64,000 bases of DNA from Actinomycetota bacterium (GCA_026393475.1 JAPLAA010000104.1:186001-250000), one strand, 5' to 3'. Shown: positions 38,389-47,144, numbered from the stretch's first letter. Notes: generated from the sequence alone by a model not told the origin. Program-made: numbers and translations.

Positions 38389-40170
38389 GTGCTCCGACGA
38401 CACCCCGACCGCTCCGCCTCCCGTCGTGCGATGCGGGGCTTCATCCGCCCGTACCGGCGGGTGTTGGCGGTCGGCGGCCTGCTCGCGGCGCTCGAGGTCG
38501 TGGTCGGCCTCGCCCAGCCGTGGCCGCTGAAGTGGGTGGTCGACGAGTTGCTCGCCGACGACGCGACGGCCAGCGACCACCCGAAGACGCTGCTGGCGAT
38601 GGCCTGCCTCGGCCTCGTCGCGATCGTCGCCACCACGGCCGTGCTCGGCTATTGGGCCACACGCATCCTGTCGTCGGCCGGGCTGCACCTCGCCAACGGG
38701 ATCCGGGAGACCGTGTTCGCTCATCTCAACCGGCTGTCGCTGCGCTATCACGGCGCGAACCGGGTCGGTGACCTGTCGGCCCGCGTGACGGGCGACGTCG
38801 ACCGCACCCAGGACATGATCGTCCAGCTCCTGTCGGTGCTGGTGCCGAACGTGATGATGCTCGTCGGCATGGTGGTCGTGCTGTTCGTCCTCGACCCGAT
38901 GTTCGCCCTGCTGGCCCTCGCGGTCACGCCGGTGCTCGCGATCACGGTCCGCTCGCTGACCTCCCGGTTGAAGGATGCCGAGCGCCGGTCGCGCAAGGCA
39001 GACGGCCAGGTGGCGGCCGCCACCTCGGAGACCCTCGGCGCGATCCACTTCGTGCAGGCGTACTCGCTCGAGCCGCACCAGCAGGACCGCTTCGACCGGT
39101 TGTCACGGACGAGCCTCGACGCGGGCCTCGAGGCCGTTCGGCTCCAGGCGCGGTTCAGTCCGGTGGTCGACATCACCAGCGTCCTGTCCACCGTCGCGAT
39201 CATGTGGTTCGGTGCGATCCGGGTGATGGACGGCAAGCTCTCGGTCGGCGAACTGTTGGTGTTCCTCAGCTACGTCGGGTCGGTGTACAAGCCGATCCGT
39301 GCGCTGGCGAAGCTGGGCCGCACGCGGTCCAAGGGCCTCGCTGCCGCCGAGCGGGTGATGGCCGTCCTGGCCGAGGAGCCCCAGATCGTCGACGCCCCGA
39401 ACGCGGTGCTCGCTCCGCGTCTGAGCGGCGCGATCGACCTCCACGAGGTCTCGTTCTCCTACGGCCGAGAGCCCGTGTTGAGCGCCGTCGATCTGCACAT
39501 CGAGTCGGGCGAGACAGTCGCCCTCGTCGGTCCCACCGGTGCCGGCAAGAGCACGATCGCCTCGCTCGTGCCGCGGCTGATCGACCCGACCACCGGCTGG
39601 GTCGCGCTCGACGGCATCGACGTGCGGTCGATGACGCTGGCCTCGCTGCGCAGCCAGGTGTCGACGGTGCTGCAGGACTGCGTGCTGCTGCACGGCACGC
39701 TGCGCGACAACATCGCCGCAGGGCGTCCGTGGGCGTCCGCCTCGGACATCGACCGGGCCGCGAAGCTCGCCCTCGTCGACGAGTTCGCCTGCCGGCTGCC
39801 GGACGGTCTCGACACGATGATCACCGAACGCGGCGCGAACCTCTCCGGTGGCCAGCGACAGCGCATCTCGATCGCACGGGCCATCCTGCGCGACGCCCCG
39901 ATCCTGATCCTCGACGAGCCGACCAGCGCGCTCGACACCGAGTCCGAAGAGCTCATCGTCCAGGCGCTCTCGAACCTGCCGAACCATCGCACGACCCTGG
40001 TGATCGCCCACCGGCTCTCGACGGTCCGCTCGGCCGATCGCATCGTCGTGCTCGAAGGCGGCGTCATCGTGCAGCAGGGCACGCATCACGACCTGCTCGG
40101 TGTCGAGGGCCGCTACCGCCGCCTACACGCCAAGGGCCTGGCGCTGAGCGCGCCTGCCGCCGCCTCCTGA
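38389..40170 (+). CDS. ABC transporter, fused permease and ATPase
   Basis: A 593-residue half-transporter of the type IV/exporter class. Six transmembrane helices occupy about residues 25-315. The ATPase has Walker A GPTGAGKST near 378, Q-loop VLQDCVLLHG near 420, signature LSGGQRQR near 485, Walker B ILILDEPTSALD near 505 and H-loop IAHRLST near 540; all key residues intact. It works as a homodimer or with a partner; no partner is nearby. Substrate unknown (lipid or drug types look alike). Start is uncertain: GTG 38389, ATG 38431 or GTG 38281; the long N-terminus of the last resembles non-coding translation. Confidence 0.85.
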   Translation: MLRRHPDRSASRRAMRGFIRPYRRVLAVGGLLAALEVVVGLAQPWPLKWVVDELLADDATASDHPKTLLAMACLGLVAIVATTAVLGYWATRILSSAGLHLANGIRETVFAHLNRLSLRYHGANRVGDLSARVTGDVDRTQDMIVQLLSVLVPNVMMLVGMVVVLFVLDPMFALLALAVTPVLAITVRSLTSRLKDAERRSRKADGQVAAATSETLGAIHFVQAYSLEPHQQDRFDRLSRTSLDAGLEAVRLQARFSPVVDITSVLSTVAIMWFGAIRVMDGKLSVGELLVFLSYVGSVYKPIRALAKLGRTRSKGLAAAERVMAVLAEEPQIVDAPNAVLAPRLSGAIDLHEVSFSYGREPVLSAVDLHIESGETVALVGPTGAGKSTIASLVPRLIDPTTGWVALDGIDVRSMTLASLRSQVSTVLQDCVLLHGTLRDNIAAGRPWASASDIDRAAKLALVDEFACRLPDGLDTMITERGANLSGGQRQRISIARAILRDAPILILDEPTSALDTESEELIVQALSNLPNHRTTLVIAHRLSTVRSADRIVVLEGGVIVQQGTHHDLLGVEGRYRRLHAKGLALSAPAAAS

Positions 40171-40231
40171 CGCTCGGTTCCGTGAGGACGACCCGCTGCC
40201 GGTGCGGGTGCGGCGCACGGAAGGCGACCGA

Positions 40232-40942
40232 TCAGTCCGACGGTTGGCCGAGCGTGCGGGCCGTGCCCGACAGCGGCACCGCACCGGCGCTCGCCGGGTA
40301 GGTGCGCAGCAACCGGTCGCCGAGGTTCGAGGTGACACCGAGCCAGTGGCCCTCGTTGCGGTAGTGGTGTCGCCGGTGGTTGCGGGCCAGCCGCGCGTAG
40401 TAGCGCGAGCGCGGCCGGTATCGGGTGTGCACGAGCAGGTGTGTCCACTCGTAGTGGCCCAACCCGGCGGCAGTCACGGTGAACGCGGTGAGCAACGACG
40501 GCCACACGTCGCCGCCGACCAGCAGCGTCAGCAGCGGCGCCCAGACCAGCGTGACGAGTCCGAGGAGCACGAGGAACACGGCTGCGTCGATGCCGCGGAG
40601 CAACAGCCACCGCAACTCCGGCGGATCGAGATGATGTTCCCGGTGGCCCGAGCCCGTGCCGAGACGACGTGAGGTCCACGCCTCGGGTGCGGCGTGCAGG
40701 AGGTACTTGTGGATGAACCACTCGACCGGCCCCGTGGCCACGGCGACCGCGGCGACGACGGCGAGGTCGCCGCGCCCCCACTCCCCCACGAGCACCCTGG
40801 CGCACACCGACGCCGCCACGACGGGCAGGATCACCCGACCCGACGGCGACGCGCGGAACCCACGCCAGGTGGCGCGCTTGGTGGCGAGCTCGTCGGACCG
40901 CGTGACGGCTGCCGACGGCGCGCCGACAGGAGCATCAGCCAT
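40232..40942 (-). CDS. Fatty acid hydroxylase-superfamily membrane protein
   Basis: A 236-residue di-iron membrane hydroxylase. The histidine clusters that bind iron are FIHKYLLH (about 76-83), HREHH (about 99-103), H in TRYRP region (HTRYRP near 174) and HRRHHYRNEGHW (about 189-200). Four hydrophobic segments lie between. The superfamily includes sterol desaturase, carotenoid ketolase/hydroxylase and fatty-acid 2-hydroxylase; the spacing would fit CrtZ/FA2H-like enzymes, but the substrate is open. The start lies 8 nt inside the 3' end of the histidine kinase gene, so the two are coupled. Confidence 0.82.
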   Translation of the reverse strand: MADAPVGAPSAAVTRSDELATKRATWRGFRASPSGRVILPVVAASVCARVLVGEWGRGDLAVVAAVAVATGPVEWFIHKYLLHAAPEAWTSRRLGTGSGHREHHLDPPELRWLLLRGIDAAVFLVLLGLVTLVWAPLLTLLVGGDVWPSLLTAFTVTAAGLGHYEWTHLLVHTRYRPRSRYYARLARNHRRHHYRNEGHWLGVTSNLGDRLLRTYPASAGAVPLSGTARTLGQPSD

Positions 40943-42401
40943 CGGCGGTCACGCCGTGTGTCCGGTCGTCGGTGCCCCGGTCGTCGGTGCCCCGGTCGTC
41001 GGAAGGACGGTTGGGCAGGCTGACGACGAAGCGCGACCCGCCGCGAGTGCTCGGCTCCCACCACACCTCGCCGCCGTGGAGGCGCACGAACGTGCGCACG
41101 AGGAACAGGCCGACGCCCGACCCGGAGGTCGCCGAGGTGGCGAGCCCGCGCACGTACGGTTCGAACACCGTCTCCTCCATGCCCTCGGCGAGCCCGGGGC
41201 CGTCGTCGTCGACCCACACGAGCGACGCCCCGACCGGCTCGTCCGGCCCGTCCGGCTCGTCCACGATGAGACAACCGATGTCGATCCGGCTGCGCGACGG
41301 CGTGTACTTGACCGCGTTGCCGACGAGGTTGTCGAGGATGCGTTCGAGCAGCGCGGGGTCGGCCCAGAGCCACGACTCCGGCGGCACCTCGCTGCGGATC
41401 TGCTGCTCGGCGCCAGCCGGTTCGCGCAGGCGCGCGACCACGACGCTCACGATGTCGTGGAGATCGACCTGGGTGCGACTGGCCTCGATGTCGGTCTCCG
41501 ACAGTCGCTGGGTCGAGGTGAGGTCGCGCAGCACGACGATCGCGTCGTGCACCTGGGTGTGGATCCGCCGGGCGAGCTCGGGATGGCGTTCGGCCGGGAG
41601 GGCGTCGTGGCGATCGGCGAGCATCTCGGCGGTCAGCATCGCCGCGCCGAGCGGCGACCCCAGGTCGTGACCGACGGCGGCGATCAGCGCGGCACGTTCG
41701 TCGAGCAGCAACGTCTGTTGCGCCGTCGCGAACTGCAGCCGCTCGTTCATGGCGCGCAGGTCGGTCTGACGCACCTCGAGCTGGTCGACGAGGGTCTGGT
41801 TGCGCAACGCCAGATCGAAGCCGTCCCCCAGCGTGCGGTTGGCGGTGACGAAGATCGCGAACGAATACGGCAGCGCGAGCAACGCCAGCCAGCCGAGCCG
41901 ATCGGGTCCGTCGCCGTTCATCACCAGCAGGCCGGTGACCCCGAGCGCGAACGCCGGGACGGCGGCGGCGAGATAGATCCTTCGATCGGCGGCGCAGGTG
42001 ATCGTGACGATCGCCAGGTTGGCGATGATCGCGAACATCGCGACCGCCTGGGCGTCGATGTCCGAGGTGTCGACGAGGATCGGCAGCAGCCCCCAGCCGA
42101 CGCTGCCGATCACCATCACGACGGTGAGCTGGTTGAGGCTGCGCGTCGGGTCGGCGAGCCCGTCGCCCATGCGCACCACTGCGGCGAAGAGCACCGCCGA
42201 GAGGCAGAGGCGCAACACGACCCACGTCGTGGCGCCGTCGGCGTCGGCGGACCAGAGCAGGATGCCGAGCACCACGATGGGCACGGCGCTGATGAGGAAC
42301 CCGCGCCGGATGCCGGGCAGCAGGAACCCGACACGGGCCCGGTCGAGCTCGACCGCTCGTGCCGCCTCGATCGCCCCCGCGTCGGCGGCTCGGGTGTTCA
42401 T
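40935..42401 (-). CDS. Membrane sensor histidine kinase
   Basis: A 488-residue HisKA-type kinase. About seven hydrophobic segments in residues 30-185 form a membrane sensor. H-box HDLGSPLGA has His near 239, N-box DNLVGNAVKYTP near 348, G1 DDDGPGL and G2 GSGVGLFLVR follow. All residues needed for autophosphorylation are present. No response regulator is adjacent, so it is an orphan in this window. ATG 42401 is 8 nt after a TACCAT box. The C-terminus ends in an Asp/Arg/Gly repeat (DDRGTDDRGTDDRTHG) made by a 15-bp DNA repeat. Confidence 0.85.
   Translation of the reverse strand: MNTRAADAGAIEAARAVELDRARVGFLLPGIRRGFLISAVPIVVLGILLWSADADGATTWVVLRLCLSAVLFAAVVRMGDGLADPTRSLNQLTVVMVIGSVGWGLLPILVDTSDIDAQAVAMFAIIANLAIVTITCAADRRIYLAAAVPAFALGVTGLLVMNGDGPDRLGWLALLALPYSFAIFVTANRTLGDGFDLALRNQTLVDQLEVRQTDLRAMNERLQFATAQQTLLLDERAALIAAVGHDLGSPLGAAMLTAEMLADRHDALPAERHPELARRIHTQVHDAIVVLRDLTSTQRLSETDIEASRTQVDLHDIVSVVVARLREPAGAEQQIRSEVPPESWLWADPALLERILDNLVGNAVKYTPSRSRIDIGCLIVDEPDGPDEPVGASLVWVDDDGPGLAEGMEETVFEPYVRGLATSATSGSGVGLFLVRTFVRLHGGEVWWEPSTRGGSRFVVSLPNRPSDDRGTDDRGTDDRTHGVTADG
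40963..41007. repeat. 15-bp coding repeat, C-terminus of histidine kinase
   Basis: CGGTCGTCGGTGCCC at 40963-40977 and 40978-40992 and a truncated third copy. Encodes the Asp-Asp-Arg-Gly-Thr tail; in-frame. Confidence 0.75.
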
Positions 42402-42409
42402 GGCGCCAG

Positions 42410-42415
42410 ATGGTA
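42410..42415 (-). promoter_or_regulatory. -10 box TACCAT of histidine kinase gene
   Basis: Eight nt upstream of the minus-strand ATG 42401. Confidence 0.4.
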
Positions 42416-42485
42416 CGACGCGATGGCTCTCAGTACCGAACACTCCTTCGGGACACGGCCTGCCCCGGCCGTCGCACCCCGCCGG

Positions 42486-42491
42486 TAGCAT
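42486..42491 (+). promoter_or_regulatory. Candidate -10 box of ssrA
   Basis: TAGCAT lies 21 nt before the mature tmRNA 5' end, a normal distance for a precursor removed by RNase P. Confidence 0.3.
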
Positions 42492-42512
42492 GGGCGATGC
42501 AAGACCCACCAC

Positions 42513-42901
42513 GGGGCTGACAGGTTTCGACGTCAGTTTCATCGGTCGGACGTGCGACCCGAGTTGCTCAGACTCGCTAAACGGGGCAAAAAACAGAATT
42601 GCCAACGAGCAGTTCGCTCTCGCCGCCTGATTCATCAGGTAGTGAAGAGACATCGTGACCAGAAATGGCGCACGGGGCCGATCCACCGCAGCCTGGCACC
42701 AGAAGCGGGGGATGACAGCGGGAAAGACAGCTGACGTCGGGAAAGACCGATGACGATTCGGAAAGACGATTCGTGGGCCGCCATCTTCGGATGACGGCCA
42801 GCTGACCCGTCAGCCGCCCTGCGTCAGGGCGAAGGTCGGGAATGGTCGTAGCACGGGCGCTCGGTGCCTGATGGACGGGGGTTCGATTCCCCCCAGCTCC
42901 A
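42513..42901 (+). ncRNA. ssrA: Transfer-messenger RNA
   Basis: The 5' end GGGGCTGACAGGTTTCGAC and 3' end with GGGGGTTCGATTCCCCCC T-arm and CAGCTCC-A close the tRNA-like domain (GGGGCTG pairs with CAGCTCC, one G-U). CCA is not encoded. The tag reading frame starts at GCA 42586 and reads AKNRIANEQFALAA then TGA (42628-42630), ending in the ALAA degradation signal. It rescues stalled ribosomes with SmpB, whose gene is in this window. It is followed by a strong terminator. Confidence 0.95.
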
Positions 42902-42934
42902 CAACCGAAGTGATGTCGCGAGACATCGGCAAGT

Positions 42935-42964
42935 CCCGGACCCTCATCAGGGTCCGGGTTTGTC
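42935..42964 (+). terminator. Rho-independent terminator of ssrA
   Basis: Stem CCCGGACCCT (42935-42944), loop CATC, AGGGTCCGGG (42949-42958), perfect 10 bp, followed by TTTGT. The strongest terminator in the window, 34 nt past the tmRNA end. Confidence 0.85.
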
Positions 42965-43087
42965 GTTCACGCGACGCGCTTTCGTGCCCCGGGCCACCGT
43001 CGCGCCGACCGGCGATGAAGTTCGATCAGTGGACGATGTCCACCGACGATCCGATCCAGGGTCGTGGAGCGATGTCGTCGAATGCCG

Positions 43088-43498
43088 TCAGGGTGCAGCG
43101 GCCGCAGGCATGGAGGACCGGCCGACTTCGTCGGTGCGGACGATCTTCTTACCGAATGGTGCCAGCGCGAGCAGAGCCAACTGAAACGCCTGGATCCCGA
43201 ATGGAATCCCGATGATCGTCAGGCACAGGACCGCTCCGGAGATGACGTACCCGATCGCCATGATGAGGCCCGGGATGAACCAGAGAATGGCACCAAGGAC
43301 GCCGAGCCGGGTGGCGGTCGGGTCGTTGACCGCGACACGTCCGAACGGCCACAGCGAGAAGCTGGCGAGCTTCAGGCACTGTCGGGCGAAGGGAATGCCG
43401 ATGATCGTGATGGCCAGCAGGACGGCCCACAGCAACCACCCGAACGCGAGGGCCAGCCCACCGAGGAGCAGCCAGAGAATGTTGCCGATGGTCTTCAT
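43088..43498 (-). CDS. YccF domain membrane protein
   Basis: A 136-residue protein of the YccF (DUF307) family with two tandem copies of the domain: TIGNILWLLLGGLALAFGW...ITIIGIPFARQ (about 3-40) and ALCLTIIGIPFGIQ (about 95-110); TIIGIPF recurs in both. Four hydrophobic segments. Function is unknown in the family. ATG 43498 lies in an ATGA overlap with a candidate 7-codon leader frame. Divergent from the LLM gene. Confidence 0.82.
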   Translation of the reverse strand: MKTIGNILWLLLGGLALAFGWLLWAVLLAITIIGIPFARQCLKLASFSLWPFGRVAVNDPTATRLGVLGAILWFIPGLIMAIGYVISGAVLCLTIIGIPFGIQAFQLALLALAPFGKKIVRTDEVGRSSMPAAAAP

Positions 43499-43518
43499 GG
43501 GAGCGCGCGAGCCGACAT
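43495..43518 (-). CDS. Candidate leader mini-ORF MSARALP before yccF gene
   Basis: ATG 43518 lies 7 nt after TACTGT (43526-43531 on this strand), encodes seven residues and its TGA overlaps the yccF-like ATG as ATGA. Without it, the yccF gene has no visible ribosome site, so coupling through a leaderless leader peptide is a plausible explanation. Expression is untested. Confidence 0.35.
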   Translation of the reverse strand: MSARALP

Positions 43519-43525
43519 CGGCGGC

Positions 43526-43531
43526 ACAGTA
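43526..43531 (-). promoter_or_regulatory. -10 box TACTGT of yccF transcription unit
   Basis: Perfect 7-nt spacing to the mini-ORF ATG rather than to the yccF-like ATG itself. Confidence 0.4.
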
Positions 43532-43615
43532 GCCGTCCTCCGGACGCAGCGAGTCGGACGTCGACCACGACCCGTTCGAGGTTCGGCCGACACGAACCGC
43601 GGGGGGGATCGCTGG

Positions 43616-43621
43616 CAGACT
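43616..43621 (+). promoter_or_regulatory. -10-like box CAGACT of LLM gene
   Basis: Seven nt before ATG 43629; CANNNT rather than TANNNT. Confidence 0.3.
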
Positions 43622-43628
43622 CGTTCGC

Positions 43629-44501
43629 ATGAGCGCACGACTGACAGGAACCGGCATCTGGAGCGGCATGTTGCGCTACGGCGACATGGCGGCGGTGGCA
43701 CCGGCGGCGACCGAACTCGAGTCGCTCGGCTACTCGGCACTGTGGATCCCCGACGTCGGCGGCGACCTCTTCACCCCGCTCGCCACCCTGCTCGGCGCCA
43801 CGACCACGGCGACCATCGCGACCGGCATCCTCAACGTCTGGATGCACACGCCGGAGGAGGCCGCGGCACAGCATGCGCAGCTCACCGCCGAGCACGGTCC
43901 CCGCTACCTGTGCGGCATCGGCATCAGCCACCGCCCGTTCATCGACCACGTGAACGAACCGGGCACCTACACGAAGCCGGTCGAGACGATGGCGACCTAT
44001 CTCGACGGTCTCGACGCCGCCCCCACTCCCCTCGCGGTGAACGATCGCGTGATCGCTGCGCTCGGCCCGAAGATGCTCGAGCTCGCCCGCACGCGCACCG
44101 CCGGCACGCACCCGTACCTCGTGACGCCCGAGCTCACGGCCAAGGCCCGCGAGGGCATCGGCGCCGACGGCCTGGTGGCGAGCGAGCAGGGCGTCGTGCT
44201 CGAGACCGACCCGACCAAGGCCCGCGAGATCGCCCGCATGCACCTCGCCACCTACCTCGGTCTGCCGAACTACTCCAACAACTGGAAGCGTCAGGGCTTC
44301 ACCGACGACGACATCGCCAACGGTGGCAGCGACCGCCTGGTCGACGCGCTCGTCGTGTGGGGCGACGAAGCGACCATCGCCGCTCGCGTGCAACAGCACC
44401 GCGACGCCGGCGCCGACCACGTGTGCATCCAGGTGCTCACCAGCGACCCGCGCGCCCTGCCGGTCGACGAGTGGCGCACCCTCGCGCCGGCGCTCGTCTG
44501 A
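43629..44501 (+). CDS. LLM-class F420-dependent oxidoreductase
   Basis: A 290-residue TIM-barrel luciferase-like enzyme. Residues ESLGYSALWIPDV near 31-43, GILNVWMHTPEEAAAQHAQL near 66-85 and PRYLCGIGISHRPF near 91-104 match the TIGR03620/MSMEG_4141 subgroup, thought to use F420 or FMN. Substrate unknown. A lipoprotein gene starts 23 nt downstream. Divergent from yccF. Confidence 0.8.
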   Translation: MSARLTGTGIWSGMLRYGDMAAVAPAATELESLGYSALWIPDVGGDLFTPLATLLGATTTATIATGILNVWMHTPEEAAAQHAQLTAEHGPRYLCGIGISHRPFIDHVNEPGTYTKPVETMATYLDGLDAAPTPLAVNDRVIAALGPKMLELARTRTAGTHPYLVTPELTAKAREGIGADGLVASEQGVVLETDPTKAREIARMHLATYLGLPNYSNNWKRQGFTDDDIANGGSDRLVDALVVWGDEATIAARVQQHRDAGADHVCIQVLTSDPRALPVDEWRTLAPALV

Positions 44502-44524
44502 TCCACCGACCCCGTCGACCGGGT

Positions 44525-44899
44525 GTGACCCGCCGGACGATCGCTGCGGCGATCGCCCTGGCGTCGGTGACCATCGCCTCCTGCGCCTCCGACACCGAGG
44601 TGCTCGTCGAGTTCCACGAGACCGAAGTGGCGGCCGCCCTCGATGCGTCCGGTCTGGTGTTCGAGACCCCGGAGGAACGGACGCAGGCGATCGCGAGCTT
44701 CCGCACGATCTGCGTCGACACGCCACCCAACTCGATCAACGAGTTCTCGGTGTACGACATGCTCGTCAACCCGGCCGGCTACCCGCCGGGTTTCGTCGAG
44801 ACCGCGGAGATCGGGTGCCCGGAGAAGTTCGCCACGGCACGGGAGAAGCTCGCGAACGACGACTGCTTCGGCGGTGTCGTCTCCGAGTGCGACGACTGA
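44525..44899 (+). CDS. Small lipoprotein of unknown function
   Basis: A 124-residue predicted lipoprotein starting at GTG. The signal peptide VTRRTIAAAIALASVTIASC ends in a lipobox with Cys20. The mature part has four more cysteines (CVDTPP, IGCPEKF, DDCFGG and SECDD), allowing two disulfides, and an acidic C-terminus. No family recognised. Follows the LLM gene by 23 nt, possibly same transcript. Confidence 0.6.
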   Translation: MTRRTIAAAIALASVTIASCASDTEVLVEFHETEVAAALDASGLVFETPEERTQAIASFRTICVDTPPNSINEFSVYDMLVNPAGYPPGFVETAEIGCPEKFATAREKLANDDCFGGVVSECDD

Positions 44900-44966
44900 C
44901 GCCGGCCACCGACGAGCGTGCCACGGCACATCGATGCGCAACGGGGCTGTGCCAGGATCGACGCCC

Positions 44967-45983
44967 ATGAAGCGTCTCGTCTTGGCTCTCACGGTCCTGC
45001 TCGGCCTGGCTGGGGCCGGTGTCGCACGACGCCGACCGAAGCTCGCACACGTGGCGCCGGAGCTGCGCAGTCCGGTGCTCTACGTGCCGATGTCGCTGAG
45101 GAGCGACCGGTCGGTGACCATCGGCCGGAAGCTCCTGTCGGCACAGCAACCCGACGCCATGGCCGCAGGCGTCGACCGCCGCACCGACGTGGTACCGGCA
45201 TCGGGCGATCAACTCGCGGTTCCGGTCGTGATCTACGACCGACCTGGCCGTGTACGGCCGAGCGGTGCGTTGTTGTGGATCCACGGAGGTGGCCTCGTGA
45301 TGGGCACACCGGTGGACGGTGACGGTCTCTGCAGCCGATTCGCCTCCGAGCTCGACATCGTCGTCGTCAGCGTCGACTACCGCCTCGCCCCCGAGCACCC
45401 GTTCCCCGCCGGCCTGCACGACTGCAACGCCGCACTCGAGTGGCTGCACGCCAACGCTGGATCGCTCGGGGTCGACCCCGCGCGTGTGGTGGTCGGCGGC
45501 GACAGCGCGGGCGGCGGGCTGGCCGCGTGCCTGGCGCAGCTCGCCCACGACCGCGGCGGGCCGCCGATCTGCTTCCAGCTCCTCCAGTACCCGATGCTCG
45601 ACGACCGGACTGCTCTGCGCACCGATGCCGACGCACTCACGTGGACCAACACCTCGAACCGCTATGCGTGGTCGGCATACCTCGGCCATCCCGTGCGTGA
45701 GGACGAACCACGCCCGTACGCATCGGCTGCGCGCCGGACCGACCTCGGCGGCCTGCCGCCGGCGTGGATCGGTATCGGCACCATCGACCTGTTCCACACC
45801 GAGTCGATCGAGTACGCCACCCGCTTGGAGGCGGCGGGCGTGCCGTGCGACGTGCACGTGGTGCCGGGCATGTACCACGCCGCCGAACGCATGGTGCCGA
45901 AGGCGCCCTCGATGATCGCCCTGATCGATGCGATGACCGCCGCGTTGGGCGCCGCCGTCGCACCGACGGAACTCGCCCGATGA
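44967..45983 (+). CDS. HSL-family alpha/beta-hydrolase (esterase)
   Basis: A 338-residue esterase. An N-terminal hydrophobic stretch (MKRLVLALTVLLGLAGAG) may be an anchor or signal. The oxyanion motif HGGGLVMG lies near 109, the nucleophile in GGDSAGGGLAAC near 175, Asp in GTIDLFH near 272 and His in VPGMYHAAER near 306: a complete triad of the hormone-sensitive-lipase type. Substrate is a short acyl ester, otherwise unknown. Its stop overlaps the nitroreductase fusion gene by 4 nt, so it heads a coupled group with thiolase and carotenoid oxygenase following. Confidence 0.85.
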   Translation: MKRLVLALTVLLGLAGAGVARRRPKLAHVAPELRSPVLYVPMSLRSDRSVTIGRKLLSAQQPDAMAAGVDRRTDVVPASGDQLAVPVVIYDRPGRVRPSGALLWIHGGGLVMGTPVDGDGLCSRFASELDIVVVSVDYRLAPEHPFPAGLHDCNAALEWLHANAGSLGVDPARVVVGGDSAGGGLAACLAQLAHDRGGPPICFQLLQYPMLDDRTALRTDADALTWTNTSNRYAWSAYLGHPVREDEPRPYASAARRTDLGGLPPAWIGIGTIDLFHTESIEYATRLEAAGVPCDVHVVPGMYHAAERMVPKAPSMIALIDAMTAALGAAVAPTELAR

Positions 45984-47140
45984 GCGGCGACAGCGCGGCG
46001 GTCGATCACGTCCTGCGCACCACCCGATCGGTGCGCACCCGGCTCGACCTCACGCGGCCGATCTCCGACGAGTCGCTGTTCGAGTGCATCGACCTCGCCG
46101 AGCAGGCACCCACCGGCGGCAACATCTCCAGCCGCCGATGGATGGTGGTGCGCGACCCGGCGACGAAGGCGGCACTGGCCGACCTCTACCGGCAGGCCGG
46201 CGGGCAGGGGATCATCGAACTCGCCGACCGGCTCGAGGGCACCGGCCACGGCAGCGAGCGCGTGATGGCCTCGGGCGCGTACCTCGCCCGCCACCTCGAG
46301 GAGGTGCCGGCGATCGTCATCGCGTGCATCTGGGGCAGCCACGACGGTTCGGGTCGTCCGGGTCTGTTCGACTCGGTCCTGCAGGCGGCGTGGAGCTTCT
46401 GCCTCGCCGCTCGGGCCCGCGGCCTCGGCACCGCGTGGACCACCATCCATCTCAACCGCGCCCAGGAAGTGGCAGACCTGCTCGGCATCCCCGACGGCGT
46501 GACGCAGGTGGTGCTGCTGCCCGTGGCCCACACGGTCGGCACGGAGTTCCAGCCCGCCCGCCGTCGACCGGCGCAGGACATCACCTACTTCGATCGGTGG
46601 GGCTACACCCGCCAGGCGCCGTCGGCCGACGGGCTCGCCCATCTCGACGACCTCGTCGGCGTCACCGTCGAGATCGACATCGCCGCGAAGCCGTCCGCCG
46701 TCTGGGCCCTCGTCAGCGACGTCGCCACCCCGGCCCGCTTCGGTGGCGAACTGCAGCGGGTGGAGTGGCTCGACCCCGAACCGGCCGTCGGCGCGCGATT
46801 CGTCGGCCACAACCGACTCGATGGCGTCGGTGAGTGGACCACGACGTGCTGGGTGAGCCGGCTCGAGCCAGAGCGGGTGTTCGCGTGGAACGTCGTCGAT
46901 CCCGATCAGCCGGGCGCCCAGTGGTCGTTCGAGCTCGAGCCGATCGGTCGCACCGTCCGCCTCCGCCAGCGCGTGGTGATGGGCCCGGGCGTGTCGGGCA
47001 CGTCGGCGATGATCCGCAAGCGGCCCGAGCGCGAGCAGCCGATCCTCGAGCGGCGGCTCGCCCAGTTGAAGGCAGCGATGGAGGCCACCGTGGCCGGCAT
47101 CCGGGACCTGGCCGAAGGACGCCCCGGTCACTACAGTTGA
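45980..47140 (+). CDS. Nitroreductase-SRPBCC fusion protein
   Basis: A 386-residue two-domain protein. The N-terminal 210 residues are a nitroreductase-like FMN domain: RTTRSVRTRLDL near 13, AEQAPTGGNISSRRW near 41 and GLGTAWTTIH near 147. From about 225 a SRPBCC/polyketide-cyclase domain begins (VTVEIDIAAKPSAVWALVSDVATPARFG), continuing to about 360 with GVGEWTTTCWV. The fusion suggests the hydrophobic-cavity domain delivers or receives the FMN domain's substrate. Coupled upstream to the esterase (ATGA). A TACAGT box near its end drives the thiolase. Confidence 0.8.
   Translation: MSGDSAAVDHVLRTTRSVRTRLDLTRPISDESLFECIDLAEQAPTGGNISSRRWMVVRDPATKAALADLYRQAGGQGIIELADRLEGTGHGSERVMASGAYLARHLEEVPAIVIACIWGSHDGSGRPGLFDSVLQAAWSFCLAARARGLGTAWTTIHLNRAQEVADLLGIPDGVTQVVLLPVAHTVGTEFQPARRRPAQDITYFDRWGYTRQAPSADGLAHLDDLVGVTVEIDIAAKPSAVWALVSDVATPARFGGELQRVEWLDPEPAVGARFVGHNRLDGVGEWTTTCWVSRLEPERVFAWNVVDPDQPGAQWSFELEPIGRTVRLRQRVVMGPGVSGTSAMIRKRPEREQPILERRLAQLKAAMEATVAGIRDLAEGRPGHYS
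47132..47137 (+). promoter_or_regulatory. -10 box TACAGT of thiolase gene
   Basis: Seven nt before GTG 47145, within the last codons of the fusion gene; an internal leaderless promoter. Confidence 0.45.
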
Positions 47141-47144
47141 CGAA

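Noticed and set aside
40178..40222. Terminator between ABC exporter and hydroxylase genes
   Set aside because: TTCCGTG/CACGGAA arms enclose 31 nt with only a weak inner stem and no T-tract; unconvincing.
42502..42734. Small plus-strand frames over tmRNA
   Set aside because: They only read through the tmRNA tag region; the real coding part is the tag frame at 42586-42630.
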